Notes: generated from the sequence alone by a model not told the origin. Positions 6,966 to 15,933 are shown, numbered from the stretch's first letter. The stretch: 64,000 bases of DNA from JAVBMP01 sp031552195 (GCA_031552195.1 JAVBMT010000010.1:1-64000), one strand, 5' to 3'. Made by a program: numbers and translations.

Positions 6966-8393
6966 TCAACCTTTCAGATTTTTTTCAAGCAATTCATTTA
7001 CCAGGGCCGGATTGGCCTTGCCTTTGGTTTCGCGCATTATCTGCCCGACAAAAAAGGATATGAGTTTGGTTTTCCCGGCGCGGTAGCCTTCAACTTCCGC
7101 CGGGTTGGCCGCCAGAACGGCTTTAACCACGGTTTCAAGCTCGGAACTGTCGGAAAGCTGCACGAGCCCGCGTTCTTTAGCCAATTTTTCCGGCGAAGCC
7201 CCGCTTTCGAACAGGTCGGGAAAAATTTCATGCGCCATGCGCGAGCTGATAAGCCCTTTGTCGATAATGGAAGCCAGTTCCGCCATCTGGGCCGGGCGCA
7301 TGGGGGCGTTTTGCGGCTGAAGGCCGCGCAGGCCGCACTCGCGCAGGAATTCCCCCTGCATCAGCGCGGAGAGGCGCTTGGGCAGCCCGCACAGGGCGCA
7401 GGCCTCTTCAAAATAGTCCGCCGAGGCCCGGTCGGAAGCCAGAATGGAAGCTTCTTCCTCCGCAAGGCCGTATTGCCTGACAAAGCGATCAGCCCTGGGC
7501 AGGGGCAGTTCCGGCAGTTCGCTCTTCCATTTGTCCAGAGCCTCGGCGCTTACCAGCACCGGGGGCAGGTCAGGGTTGGGAAAATAACGGTAATCATGCG
7601 CGTCTTCCTTGGAACGCATGGCCAGGGTGATCTGCTTGTTGGCGTCGAACAGGCGGGTTTGCTGGAACAGCGGCTTGCCGTCCTCAAGGTCGGCTTCCTG
7701 CCTGGAAATTTCATATTCAATGGCCTTCTGGACGTTGCGGAAAGAGTTGAGGTTTTTTATTTCCGCGCGCACGCCGAAGGCGCTGCTGCCTTTCGGGCGT
7801 ATCGACACGTTGGCGTCGCAGCGAACGCTGCCTTCTTCCATGTTGCCGTCCGTCACTCCCAGGTAAACCAGGGTGGTGTGCAGCTGCTTCATGTAGGCCA
7901 CCGCTTCTTCAGCGCTGCGGATGTCCGGCTCGCTGACTATTTCTATAAGCGGGGTTCCGGCGCGGTTCAGGTCAACCATGGTCACGCCCTGGCCGTGCAC
8001 GCATTTCCCGGCGTCGTCTTCCAGGTGGATGCGGGTTATTCCGATGCGCGAGGTTTTTCCGTTTACGGTAACGTCCTGATAGCCCGGACCGCAGATGGGC
8101 GGCGCGAACTGCGAGGTTTGGAACCCGGCGGGCAGGTCGGGGTAAAAATAGTTTTTGCGCGAAAAAATGGAAGACTGGTTTATTTCGCAGTTAAGCGCCA
8201 TGCCGGCCTTGGCGGCAAACTCGACGGCCCTGGCGTTCAGGCGGGGCAGGGCTCCGGGCATGCCGGAGCAGACTTCGCAGACATTTTCATTCGGCTCCGC
8301 CCCGAATTTGGTGGAGCAGGAGCAAAACAGCTTGGATTCCGTTTGCAGTTGAACGTGAACCTCAAGACCTATAACAGCCTCGTAAGACGGCAT
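6966..8393 (-). CDS. gatB: Aspartyl/glutamyl-tRNA amidotransferase subunit B
   Basis: 475 residues, full length. It begins YEAVIGLEVHVQLQTESKLFC and contains the conserved GMPGALPRLN, FYPDLPAGFQTSQF, LEDDAGKC and VDLNRAGTPLIEIVSEPD segments; the C-terminal YqeY-like tail (about 320-475) recognises the tRNA. In GatCAB it activates Glu or Asp on mischarged tRNAGln or tRNAAsn so that GatA can amidate it. GatA and GatC are not in the window. AAGGGA precedes the ATG. The AMIN-domain gene lies 35 bases upstream, so the two are probably co-transcribed. Confidence 0.97.
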   Translation of the reverse strand: MPSYEAVIGLEVHVQLQTESKLFCSCSTKFGAEPNENVCEVCSGMPGALPRLNARAVEFAAKAGMALNCEINQSSIFSRKNYFYPDLPAGFQTSQFAPPICGPGYQDVTVNGKTSRIGITRIHLEDDAGKCVHGQGVTMVDLNRAGTPLIEIVSEPDIRSAEEAVAYMKQLHTTLVYLGVTDGNMEEGSVRCDANVSIRPKGSSAFGVRAEIKNLNSFRNVQKAIEYEISRQEADLEDGKPLFQQTRLFDANKQITLAMRSKEDAHDYRYFPNPDLPPVLVSAEALDKWKSELPELPLPRADRFVRQYGLAEEEASILASDRASADYFEEACALCGLPKRLSALMQGEFLRECGLRGLQPQNAPMRPAQMAELASIIDKGLISSRMAHEIFPDLFESGASPEKLAKERGLVQLSDSSELETVVKAVLAANPAEVEGYRAGKTKLISFFVGQIMRETKGKANPALVNELLEKNLKG

Positions 8394-8428
8394 ATTTTTC
8401 CCTTTATTTTTTATGCGGCTTCGTTTTT

Positions 8429-9340
8429 TTATTCAAAGCGCACTTCGTAGGTGTATTTGTCCACTTTCACGACCTCGTTCTTTTTCAGGGGGCCTTTGAG
8501 GTCAAGCACCAGGCGGTCGGCGTTTCCCTGCCGCCCGACCCTGGCCCCGCTGACCAGGTTGTTGGAGGGGACGGACGGGGCCTTGAAGTTGTTCCATTTT
8601 CCGGGAACGTCAACCACCATGCGGTCGGGCGAGCCAAGCGCGAAGGCCTTCACCTGCAGCGGGCTTTCCGCTTTTATGCGCAGCACCATGCCTTTGTCCA
8701 TAAAATGCAGGCTCATGCTCCGAATGGCCAAAGACCCGTTCGGCGCTTTCTCTTGGGCCGAAGCCTGTTCAGGCGCGGCCGGCTGGGCGGGCGCGGCGGG
8801 CGCGGTCGGAGCGGAAGCAGCGGTAGAAGAAGGCTGGCCGGCGGCTTGGGCGCCGCTTCCGGATGCGGCCTGCCCGGAATTCTGCCCGGCGTTCTGGGCC
8901 TGGTTCTGTTCTGGCCTGGCGGCAGGGGCGGAGGCTTGTTCTCCAGCGCCGGGCTTGGCTTCAGGCGTATCCGGAGGGCCGAACTGTATGGTTTGCCGGT
9001 TGGGCTGGGGCGTGGAGGCCTGTTCCGTGGAAGGCGCGGCCGGTGCGGCCGGTGCGCCCGGTTGGGCGGGTCTCGGCGTTTGCGCTGTTGCGGCCGGGCG
9101 TGCCGGAGGGACTGGCGGAGTTACCGGCTGGCGGCCGGCCTGGCTTTGCCCGGTAAGGCTTCCGGCCGGAACGTTGCTCGGGCTGGCCGCAAGGTTTTCC
9201 TGAGTTCTTTCTCCGGGAGTTTCCGCGGCCTGCTCTACTCTGGACGTGGTGGGCGTATCCTGCCGCGTGTGAAAAAATACCACCATGCCCATGCCCGCCA
9301 AAATCACCGCCAACAGCAGCACTGTAATATTTTTGTTCAT
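8429..9340 (-). CDS. AMIN-domain envelope protein with Pro/Ala-rich linker
   Basis: 303 residues from the ATG at 9340, which has AAGGA seven bases upstream. It begins MNKNITVLLLAVILAGMGMVVFF, a single membrane anchor or uncleaved signal. Residues about 35-195 are a low-complexity Pro/Ala/Gln/Ser linker. The last about 100 residues (from SLAIRSMSLHFMDKGMVLRI) match an AMIN fold, with MVVDVPGKWNNF and RLVLDLKGPLKKNE. AMIN domains usually bind peptidoglycan or target amidases and secretins to the cell wall. No catalytic domain is present, so a cell-wall-binding adaptor is the likely role. It lies upstream of gatB on the same strand. Confidence 0.75.
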   Translation of the reverse strand: MNKNITVLLLAVILAGMGMVVFFHTRQDTPTTSRVEQAAETPGERTQENLAASPSNVPAGSLTGQSQAGRQPVTPPVPPARPAATAQTPRPAQPGAPAAPAAPSTEQASTPQPNRQTIQFGPPDTPEAKPGAGEQASAPAARPEQNQAQNAGQNSGQAASGSGAQAAGQPSSTAASAPTAPAAPAQPAAPEQASAQEKAPNGSLAIRSMSLHFMDKGMVLRIKAESPLQVKAFALGSPDRMVVDVPGKWNNFKAPSVPSNNLVSGARVGRQGNADRLVLDLKGPLKKNEVVKVDKYTYEVRFE

Positions 9341-9835
9341 CGTAGCTTCCTTGTTTCGTCTGGTGTTCGGCCCGCAACAGGGCTGGCAAGCGCGCCTTCC
9401 GCTGGAAAAACAAATTTTTGGTCCGGGCGTCCGGCCGTGGCGCTGCCCGGCAAGAAACGCCGCCGGGTCGTCTCCCGGCATGGCGCAACTGTTTCGGCCC
9501 TAAATTACGGCACGTTCAGGGCATTTGCAAGATAAATCAAGGAACTTGCCGCACCCCCGTCCGTACGGCGGGGCCGGGAGACTTTCGCCGTTATTGCGCG
9601 AAATCGTTTTCAATTACGTCGCATTTTATGCGCTTCAGTCTTTTTTGGCAAAATTCGTTTTAAAAAAAGATAAATTTGCGCAAAAAAGTTTTTTTATCTG
9701 GCTATAAAATTTTTTTCGGGCTATTAATATACTAAATAGGTATAGTTTTTTAAATATCACCCAGGCTATGGCGAGTGGTGCGGATAAACTTTTACCTTAA
9801 ACCGGAATGAATAATTATTCTTCAAGGAGAGTGCC
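9341..9835. other. Divergent intergenic region between the AMIN gene and katA
   Basis: The 495 bases grade from GC-rich near the AMIN gene to very AT-rich (about 9600-9760) before katA. TTTGCGCAAA at 9675-9684 is a perfect palindrome. Several TATA-like boxes occur around 9700-9745 but none pairs with a clear -35. A perfect operator-like palindrome lies just before the katA ribosome-binding site (separate entry). No convincing small gene is visible. Confidence 0.5.
9809..9820. promoter_or_regulatory. Palindromic operator candidate at katA (PerR/Fur-like)
   Basis: GAATAATTATTC is a perfect 12-bp palindrome ending 15 bases before the katA ATG. Its AT-rich ATAATTAT core resembles PerR/Fur-family operators, and PerR commonly controls catalase in anaerobes. 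The regulator identity is inferred. Confidence 0.4.
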
Positions 9836-11341
9836 ATGACCAAAAAAACTTTGACTACCGCTTTCGGATCGCCTGTTGCCAACGACCTCAACGCTAAAAC
9901 CGCCGGAAGCCGGGGGCCTTTGCTGATTGAAGACGTGCATTTTCTGGAAAAGCTGTCTCACTTCGACCGTGAGCGCATTCCGGAACGGGTAGTGCACGCC
10001 AAGGGAGCCGGAGCTTACGGCTATTTCGAGGTTACGGCTGATGTGACCAAATATACCAAGGCGTCCTTCCTTTCCAAGGTCGGCAAAAAAACGGAAGTGT
10101 TCGCGCGTTTTTCCACGGTGGGCGGAGAAAAGGGTTCGGCCGATTCCGAACGCGACCCGCGCGGTTTTGCCGTCAAGTTTTATACTGAAGAGGGCAATTA
10201 CGACATGGTCGGCAACAATACGCCGGTTTTTTTCATCCGCGACCCGCTGAAGTTTCCGGACTTCATTCATACCCAGAAACGTAACCCGGTTACGAACTGC
10301 AAGGACGCGAACATGTTCTGGGATTTCCTGTCGCTTACGCCGGAATCCGCCCATCAGGTTATAATCCTCTTTTCCGACCGGGGAACCCCGGCCACCTATA
10401 GGAACATGAACGGCTACAGCAGCCATGCCTATAAATGGTACAACGCCGCAGGCGAAGCTTTCTGGGTGCAGTACCATTTCAAAACCGACCAGAAAATCCG
10501 CAATTTCACCGGGCCTGAGGCCGCCGCCATGCGCGGGAAAGATCCGGATCACGCCACCCGTGACCTGCATGAGGCCATCGAGCGGGGCGAATATCCTTCC
10601 TGGACGCTGGAAATGCAGATTATGCCGGTCGCGGACGCGGAAACCTACCGCTTTGACGTGTTCGACATCACCAAAGTATGGCCGCACGGCGATTACCCGC
10701 CCATTGTGGTCGGCAAGCTGGTGCTGAACCGCAACCCGGTGAATTATTTCGCGGAAGTTGAACAGGCCGCCTTCAACCCGTCGAATTTCGTGCCGGGCAT
10801 AGCGCCTTCCCCGGACAAAATGCTGCAGGGCCGCCTGTTTTCTTACCATGACACGCACCTGCACCGCCTGGGACCGAACTATCATCTGATTCCGGTCAAC
10901 TCGCCCCGGCACGCCAAGGAATCTAACTATCAGCGCGACGGAAGCATGCGAACCGACGACGGCGGCGGCAACGGCCCGAATTATTGGCCGAACAGCTTCG
11001 GCGCGCCTTCGCCCGACCCTTCCGCGCTCGATCCGGAATACGCCGTGCGCGAAAGCGCCGGGCGTCACGTTTACAAGCACCCGAACGACGATTTCATCCA
11101 GCCCGGCGAATTGTACCGCAAGGTTATGACGGAGCAGGACCGCGCCAACCTCGTCAGCAACATAGTCGGGCACATGAACGGCGTGCTGCCGCGCATTCAA
11201 TACCGCCAGACGGCGCTGTTCTATAAAACGGACGCGGATTACGGAACCAGGGTGGCCAAGGGGCTGAGCCTCGACCTGGAAAAAGTCAAGAAACTGGCGG
11301 CGATGAGCGACGAAGAGCGGGCCGAGGCCACTAAAGCTTAG
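9836..11341 (+). CDS. katA: Heme catalase, small-subunit (clade 3) type
   Basis: 501 residues. The catalytic His is about residue 54 (ERVVHAKGAGAYG), the distal Asn about 127 (MVGNNTPVFFIRDPLKFPDF), and the proximal heme Tyr about 337 within RLFSYHDTHLHRLG. Length and the absence of a C-terminal flavodoxin-like domain indicate the small-subunit class. It breaks down hydrogen peroxide in the cytoplasm; no signal peptide is present. AAGGAGAG precedes the ATG. It is a single-gene unit with an operator-like palindrome upstream and a strong hairpin downstream. Together with the nearby bacterioferritin it indicates oxygen-stress defence. Confidence 0.97.
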   Translation: MTKKTLTTAFGSPVANDLNAKTAGSRGPLLIEDVHFLEKLSHFDRERIPERVVHAKGAGAYGYFEVTADVTKYTKASFLSKVGKKTEVFARFSTVGGEKGSADSERDPRGFAVKFYTEEGNYDMVGNNTPVFFIRDPLKFPDFIHTQKRNPVTNCKDANMFWDFLSLTPESAHQVIILFSDRGTPATYRNMNGYSSHAYKWYNAAGEAFWVQYHFKTDQKIRNFTGPEAAAMRGKDPDHATRDLHEAIERGEYPSWTLEMQIMPVADAETYRFDVFDITKVWPHGDYPPIVVGKLVLNRNPVNYFAEVEQAAFNPSNFVPGIAPSPDKMLQGRLFSYHDTHLHRLGPNYHLIPVNSPRHAKESNYQRDGSMRTDDGGGNGPNYWPNSFGAPSPDPSALDPEYAVRESAGRHVYKHPNDDFIQPGELYRKVMTEQDRANLVSNIVGHMNGVLPRIQYRQTALFYKTDADYGTRVAKGLSLDLEKVKKLAAMSDEERAEATKA

Positions 11342-11389
11342 GAAAAGCTGAAAATACGCTTTGCAACGGAAGGTTTTAATCAGTAACCC

Positions 11390-11422
11390 AAGGCCCCGCG
11401 CGACGATATCGCGCGGGGCCTT
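11390..11422 (+). terminator. Terminator after katA
   Basis: A perfect 14-bp GC-rich stem (11390-11403 with 11409-11422) closes a 5-base loop. It is followed by GGCGCGTTTT, so the T run is short and slightly displaced. Confidence 0.7.
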
Positions 11423-11462
11423 GGCGCGTTTTCGCCCGCACCGGAACGTATTTTTAAAAAAA

Positions 11463-11478
11463 TGGCATTGAATTTGCA
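11463..11478 (+). promoter_or_regulatory. Sigma-54 promoter upstream of fliM
   Basis: TGGCATTGAATTTGCA has the invariant -24 GG (11464-11465) and -12 GC (11476-11477) with exactly ten bases between, and matches the consensus TGGCAC-N5-TTGCA well. It lies 115 bases before the fliM ATG. Sigma-54 control of flagellar genes is common, and rpoN is in this window. Confidence 0.75.
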
Positions 11479-11592
11479 TGAACACAATGGGGTATGGTTA
11501 TGTCTTGACCGGCCATGTCTTTATGCCTATGGTCGTCACGCGGTTCTGTGCCATCCGGTCTGACCGGTTTCGCTTTTCTGGAGTGTTGGAAT

Positions 11593-12570
11593 ATGAATAA
11601 AATTTTGGCGCAAGACGAAGTCGACGCCCTCCTGAGGGGGCTTTCCGGCGGAGAGCTTGAAACCGAAACCGGGCCGGAAAATGATGACGGCGTGGTTTCC
11701 TTTGACCTTGCAAACCAGGACCGCATCATACGCGGCCGTATGCCGGTTTTGGAAATCGTCAACGACCGTTTTTCCCGCCTTTGCACGAACGCGCTTTCCA
11801 ACTCCGTCCGCAAACGGGTTGAAATCAACCCTATTTCCATTGACATGGCCAAGTTCGGAGATTTCATCCGTTCCTTGCCCGTGCCTACCAGCATCAACAT
11901 ATTCAAGATGGACCCCCTGCGCGGCAACGCGATCATAGTGGTTGACGCCCGCCTGGTATTCGCCCTGGTGGAAAATTTTTTCGGCGGGCAGGGCAGCCAG
12001 CCTAAAATCGAAGGCCGCGAATTCACCCGCATCGAACAGGCCGTTGTCGACCGCGTAATCAAAATAGTGCTCAGCAACATGGAAGAAGCCTGGCGGCCGG
12101 TGCACGACGTAAGCATGGAACTGCTGCGCTCGGAAATAAACCCGCAGTTCGCGGCCATCGTTCCTCCGAGCGACGTGGTGATAGTAATTACCTTCGAGGT
12201 TGAACTGGAAACCGCCATAGGTTCGTTTGTGGTCTGTCTGCCCTACGCCACCATTGAGCCGATACGTTCAAAGCTGCATGCCAGTTTTCAGACCGAACGC
12301 CTTGAGGTTGACCATGTCTGGGTCGCCCGCCTGAAAGAACGGCTGATGGAAACCCCGGTTGAGCTGAAAGTGCACTTCGGAAACGCCCAGATTACCGGCA
12401 ACCAGCTGCTGAAGCTGCGGGTGGGCGACGTTATAATGCTTGATACCGACACGGACGAATTGCTTGAAGTGACCCTGGCCGGAGTTTCGAAATATTGGGG
12501 CATTTGCGGCACAGTGAAGGGCAATAAGGCTTTCCAGATAATCAAGGAAGAAGATCCGAAGATGACCTGA
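11593..12570 (+). CDS. fliM: Flagellar motor switch protein FliM
   Basis: 325 residues from the ATG at 11593. The N-terminus MNKILAQDEVDALLRGLSGG holds the CheY-P-binding motif (QDEVDALL). A CheC-like middle domain (about 45-235) and a C-terminal SpoA/FliN-like domain (about 250-320, VHFGNAQITGNQLLKLRVGDVIML) follow. FliM is the C-ring part that switches rotation when bound by phosphorylated CheY. The longer frame upstream has no homology, so I reject it. It stands alone, apart from other flagellar genes, behind its own sigma-54 promoter. Confidence 0.96.
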   Translation: MNKILAQDEVDALLRGLSGGELETETGPENDDGVVSFDLANQDRIIRGRMPVLEIVNDRFSRLCTNALSNSVRKRVEINPISIDMAKFGDFIRSLPVPTSINIFKMDPLRGNAIIVVDARLVFALVENFFGGQGSQPKIEGREFTRIEQAVVDRVIKIVLSNMEEAWRPVHDVSMELLRSEINPQFAAIVPPSDVVIVITFEVELETAIGSFVVCLPYATIEPIRSKLHASFQTERLEVDHVWVARLKERLMETPVELKVHFGNAQITGNQLLKLRVGDVIMLDTDTDELLEVTLAGVSKYWGICGTVKGNKAFQIIKEEDPKMT

Positions 12571-12611
12571 TGCGGGGGCCCCGGTCTTTCAGGGCGCTTG
12601 CCGGAAAATAG

Positions 12612-12638
12612 GACTGCCGCCACGCGGCGGTCTTTCTT
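12612..12638 (+). terminator. Terminator after fliM
   Basis: GACTGCCGC pairs with GCGGCGGTC (one G-T pair) around a 3-base loop and is followed by TTTCTT. Confidence 0.7.
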
Positions 12639-12792
12639 ATTGTGTGGCGCGCCGCGCGACGCCAGGGCGGAAACCGGCATTGAGGCGAATGACGCGTTAC
12701 GCCCGCTGCTTTTTCGGGAAGGACTGACGCGCAATCATCGGGGCGTTTCACGCTTGAAATGCCCGTAAACAAACAATAGGCCGGGAAAAACA

Positions 12793-13731
12793 ATGGAAAA
12801 GCAAACGGGAGCCAAGTTCGGCCTGGACGAACACAGGCTGAGCGTGCTGGCCGCCGTGGCCGCTTACGGCGTTTGGGGCGTATTTCCTTTATACTGGAAG
12901 GCGCTGTCGGCGGTTTCTTCGCTTGAGGTGCTGGCGCACCGCATTTTCTGGTCTTTTGTCCTCATGCTGCTTGTCGTGCTTTTATCCGGACGCATGAAAG
13001 AGGCTCTGGAGCTGATGCGCTCGCGGCGTACCTTTCTGGTGCTCGTGTGCACCAGCGTCCTGCTGGGCCTGAACTGGCTGATTTACATCTGGGCCATGGG
13101 CAACGGGCATGTGCTTGATTCCAGCCTCGGCTATTATATCAACCCGCTGCTGAATATCGTGTTCGGCATCATCTTTTTTAAAGACCGCCCGAACCGTTTG
13201 CAGATGATCTCTTTCGGCATTGCGGCGCTGGGGGTGTTGTGCCAGGCGGTGATGCTGGGCGAGATTCCCTGGGTGGCCTTCGGCCTGTCCGTTCCTTTCG
13301 CCATCTACGCGGTTATGCGCAAACTGGTGGACGTCGATTCCACCCTCGGCATGTTCTGGGAAAGCGCTATAATGTCCGTTTTCGCCGTAACCCAGCTGAT
13401 TTTGCTGTGGCAAGCGGGAACCATGAGTTTCTTGCATGAAGGCATTTTCCGGCAAGACTTCATGTTGATATTCAGTTCGGTAATAACCACTTTTCCGTTG
13501 ATCTGGTTCGCTTACAGCGCGCAGCACCTGAGCCTGATGACCATGGGAGTGGTGCAGTACCTTACGCCAACCGGGGCTTTTTTGCTGGGCGTCTTCGTTT
13601 TCAAGGAGCAGTTCACCATATGGCATTTCGTGAGTTTCGCCATGATCTGGCTGGCGATATTGGTATACAGCCTTGACGCCAGGAGAACTTACAAACTGGC
13701 CCGCTCAAGGGCTGTTTCCGAAGCCGCCTGA
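12793..13731 (+). CDS. rarD: EamA-family transporter RarD
   Basis: 312 residues, with about ten hydrophobic segments in two EamA repeats. The RarD signatures AAYGVWGVFPLYWKAL, LEVLAHRIFWSF, GLNWLIYIWAMGNGHVLDSSLGYYINPL and MGVVQYLTPTGAFLLGVF are all present. It is a predicted inner-membrane drug/metabolite exporter; substrates of RarD proteins are not firmly known. It stands alone between the fliM terminator and the convergent groL gene, with a dispersed repeat directly after its stop codon. Confidence 0.9.
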   Translation: MEKQTGAKFGLDEHRLSVLAAVAAYGVWGVFPLYWKALSAVSSLEVLAHRIFWSFVLMLLVVLLSGRMKEALELMRSRRTFLVLVCTSVLLGLNWLIYIWAMGNGHVLDSSLGYYINPLLNIVFGIIFFKDRPNRLQMISFGIAALGVLCQAVMLGEIPWVAFGLSVPFAIYAVMRKLVDVDSTLGMFWESAIMSVFAVTQLILLWQAGTMSFLHEGIFRQDFMLIFSSVITTFPLIWFAYSAQHLSLMTMGVVQYLTPTGAFLLGVFVFKEQFTIWHFVSFAMIWLAILVYSLDARRTYKLARSRAVSEAA

Positions 13732-13737
13732 CTTTTA

Positions 13738-13810
13738 GGCATTTTAACTTTGAAAAAGCTTAATTGCCCTGGCGGTCGCGTTAGCCTACGCCAGCAAGCG
13801 GGCGGCGCGC
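13738..13810 (+). repeat. Dispersed intergenic hairpin element, copy A
   Basis: An imperfect hairpin (13738-13769, GGCATTTTAACTTT pairing with AAAGCTTAATTGCC) is followed by a GC-rich tail containing GCGTTAGCCTACGCC and GCAAGCG. About 72 bases match the reverse complement of 41600-41681 with some seven differences, and a shortened relative lies at 24811-24877. It begins seven bases after the rarD stop, in the convergent rarD/groL gap. Confidence 0.75.
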
Positions 13811-13840
13811 GTAGCTGAGGGGGTATTCACGCTACGCGGT

Positions 13841-13883
13841 AATAAAAAAAACAAAGCCCCGGTTCTTTGACGAACCGGGGCTT
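13841..13883 (-). terminator. Terminator of groES-groL
   Basis: A perfect 12-bp stem (13854-13865 with 13872-13883) is followed on the minus strand by a U-rich tract (complement of 13841-13853). Classic intrinsic terminator. Confidence 0.85.
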
Positions 13884-13912
13884 CATTATTCGCGGCAGTT
13901 GGGACGGGGGAA

Positions 13913-15574
13913 TTAGTACATTCCGCCCATACCGCCCATTCCGCCCATGCCTCCCATTCCGCCCATGCCCATGTCAGCGCCTCCGGCCGGTTTCGGTTCC
14001 GGCTTTTCAGCAATGGCGCACTCGGTGGTCAGCAGCAGCGACGCTACGGAAGCGGCGTTCTGGATGGCGATGCGGGTAACTTTTTTCGGGTCGATAACGC
14101 CGGCCTTGTTCAGGTCTTCATATTCTCCGGTGGCGGCGTTGAAGCCGTAGCCGTCTTTGGCGTCACGCACTTTTTCAATGATGACGGAACCTTCGTGCCC
14201 GGCGTTCAGAGCGATCTGGCGCAGGGGTTCTTCAATGGCGCGGCGCACAACGGCCACGCCGGCGGCTTCGTCGTCGTCAGCCGGCTTGATGGTGTCAAGC
14301 ACTTTGGCCACGCGGATGTAAGCGGTGCCGCCGCCGGGAACTATGCCTTCCTCAACAGCGGCGCGGGTGGCGTTCAGGGCGTCTTCCACGCGGTCTTTCT
14401 TTTCTTTCATTTCAATTTCAGTGGCCGCGCCGACATGAATGACGGCAACGCCGCCCACGATCTTGGCCAGGCGTTCCTGAAGCTTTTCGCGGTCGTAATC
14501 AGAGGTGGATTCTTCGATCTGGGCGCGAATCTGCTTTACGCGGGCCTTGATGTCGTCGGCCTTTCCGGCGCCGTCAACGATAGTGGTGTTGTCTTTGTCG
14601 ATAACGATGCGCTTGGCGGTGCCGAGGTCGGCCACACTCAGGTTTTCCATCTTGATGCCCATTTCTTCGGACACCACGGTGCCGCCGGTAAGGATGGAAA
14701 TGTCTTTCAGCATTTCCTTGCGGCGGTCGCCAAAGCCGGGGGCTTTGACGGCGACAACCTGAAGGGCGCCGCGCAGTTTGTTAACAACCAGGGTGGCCAG
14801 GGCTTCGCCGTCGACGTCTTCAGCGATGATGAGCAGCTGGCGGTTCATTTTGGCTACCTGTTCCAGAACCGGCAGCATTTCTTTCATGGTGGAGATTTTC
14901 TTTTCGCTGATCAGGATAAGGGGTTCGTCAAGGGCGCAAACCATCTTTTCCGGATTGGTGACGAAATAGGGGGAAAGGTAGCCGCGGTCGAACTGCATGC
15001 CTTCAACAACTTCAAGAGTGGTTTCAAGGCCTTTGGCTTCTTCAACGGTGATAACGCCTTCTTTGCCCACTTTGCCCATGGCGTCGGCGATAATGGTGCC
15101 TATGGTGGCATCGGAGTTGGCGGAAATGGTGCCTACCTGGGCTATTTCCTTCTGGTCGCGGGTGGGTTTGGCCAAGTTGGCGAGCTCTTCCACTATTTTC
15201 TCAACGGCTTTGTCGATGCCGCGTTTGATGGCCATGGGGTTGCGCCCGGCGGCCACCAGCTTTACGCCTTCGCGGTAGATGGCCTGGGCCAAGACGGTCG
15301 CGGTGGTGGTGCCGTCGCCGGCGATGTCGCTGGTTTTGGAAGCGACTTCACGCACCATTTGGGCGCCCATGTTTTCAAAGCGGTCGGACAGTTCTATTTC
15401 TTTGGCTACGGTGACGCCGTCTTTGGTGATGACCGGCGAGCCGAAGGATTTTTCTATGACAACGTTACGGCCTTTGGGGCCCAAGGTAACTTTAACGGCA
15501 TTGGCAAGCTTGTCCACGCCACGGGAAAGACGTTCGCGGGCCTGGGTATCAAACAAAATTTCTTTAGACGCCAT
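13913..15574 (-). CDS. groL: Chaperonin GroEL (60 kDa)
   Basis: 553 residues. It has the N-terminal KVTLGPKGRNVVIEKSFG, the ATP-site loop GDGTTTATVLAQAIYREG, ALDEPLILISEKKIS in the apical domain, and the C-terminal GGM repeat tail (GMGGMGGMGGMGGMY). It forms the double-ring folding chamber with GroES. It lies 71 bases after groES, and a strong terminator follows. A single normal copy. Confidence 0.99.
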   Translation of the reverse strand: MASKEILFDTQARERLSRGVDKLANAVKVTLGPKGRNVVIEKSFGSPVITKDGVTVAKEIELSDRFENMGAQMVREVASKTSDIAGDGTTTATVLAQAIYREGVKLVAAGRNPMAIKRGIDKAVEKIVEELANLAKPTRDQKEIAQVGTISANSDATIGTIIADAMGKVGKEGVITVEEAKGLETTLEVVEGMQFDRGYLSPYFVTNPEKMVCALDEPLILISEKKISTMKEMLPVLEQVAKMNRQLLIIAEDVDGEALATLVVNKLRGALQVVAVKAPGFGDRRKEMLKDISILTGGTVVSEEMGIKMENLSVADLGTAKRIVIDKDNTTIVDGAGKADDIKARVKQIRAQIEESTSDYDREKLQERLAKIVGGVAVIHVGAATEIEMKEKKDRVEDALNATRAAVEEGIVPGGGTAYIRVAKVLDTIKPADDDEAAGVAVVRRAIEEPLRQIALNAGHEGSVIIEKVRDAKDGYGFNAATGEYEDLNKAGVIDPKKVTRIAIQNAASVASLLLTTECAIAEKPEPKPAGGADMGMGGMGGMGGMGGMGGMY

Positions 15575-15645
15575 GTTATTCTCCTTAAGCGGTATAAATC
15601 TGAATTTTCAGTTTGGTTTGACAATATTGAAGGAGCCGGAAAACC

Positions 15646-15933
15646 TTATTCGATAACGGCCAGAATGTCGTCTTCGCGCATGACGAGGTGGTCGGCGCCG
15701 TCAATTTTGATTTCCGTTCCGGCATATTTGTTGAAAAGCACCATGTCGCCGGCCTTTACGCTCATGGGAATAAGCTTGCCGTCTTCCGCGAATTTGCCGG
15801 GGCCGACAGCCACGATTTCACCCTTGGAGGGTTTTTCCTTGGCGGTGTCGGGAATAAAAAGGCCGCCGGCGGTCTTCTCTTCCATTTCAAGGCGTTTTAC
15901 CAGAATACGGTCGTTAAGGGGCTTCAGTTTCAT
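15646..15933 (-). CDS. groES: Co-chaperonin GroES (10 kDa)
   Basis: 95 residues from the ATG at 15933 (MKLKPLNDRILVKRLEMEEK), which has GGAGG seven bases upstream; the longer frame adds 12 unconserved residues. The mobile loop (EKTAGGLFIPDTAKEKP) and roof segment are intact. First gene of the groES-groL operon. I see no CIRCE element upstream, so HrcA control is not supported here. Confidence 0.98.
   Translation of the reverse strand: MKLKPLNDRILVKRLEMEEKTAGGLFIPDTAKEKPSKGEIVAVGPGKFAEDGKLIPMSVKAGDMVLFNKYAGTEIKIDGADHLVMREDDILAVIE

Noticed and set aside
6618..8450. Open frame of 610 codons on the plus strand opposite gatB
   Set aside because: Antisense shadow produced by GC-rich codon bias; gatB on the other strand is unambiguous.
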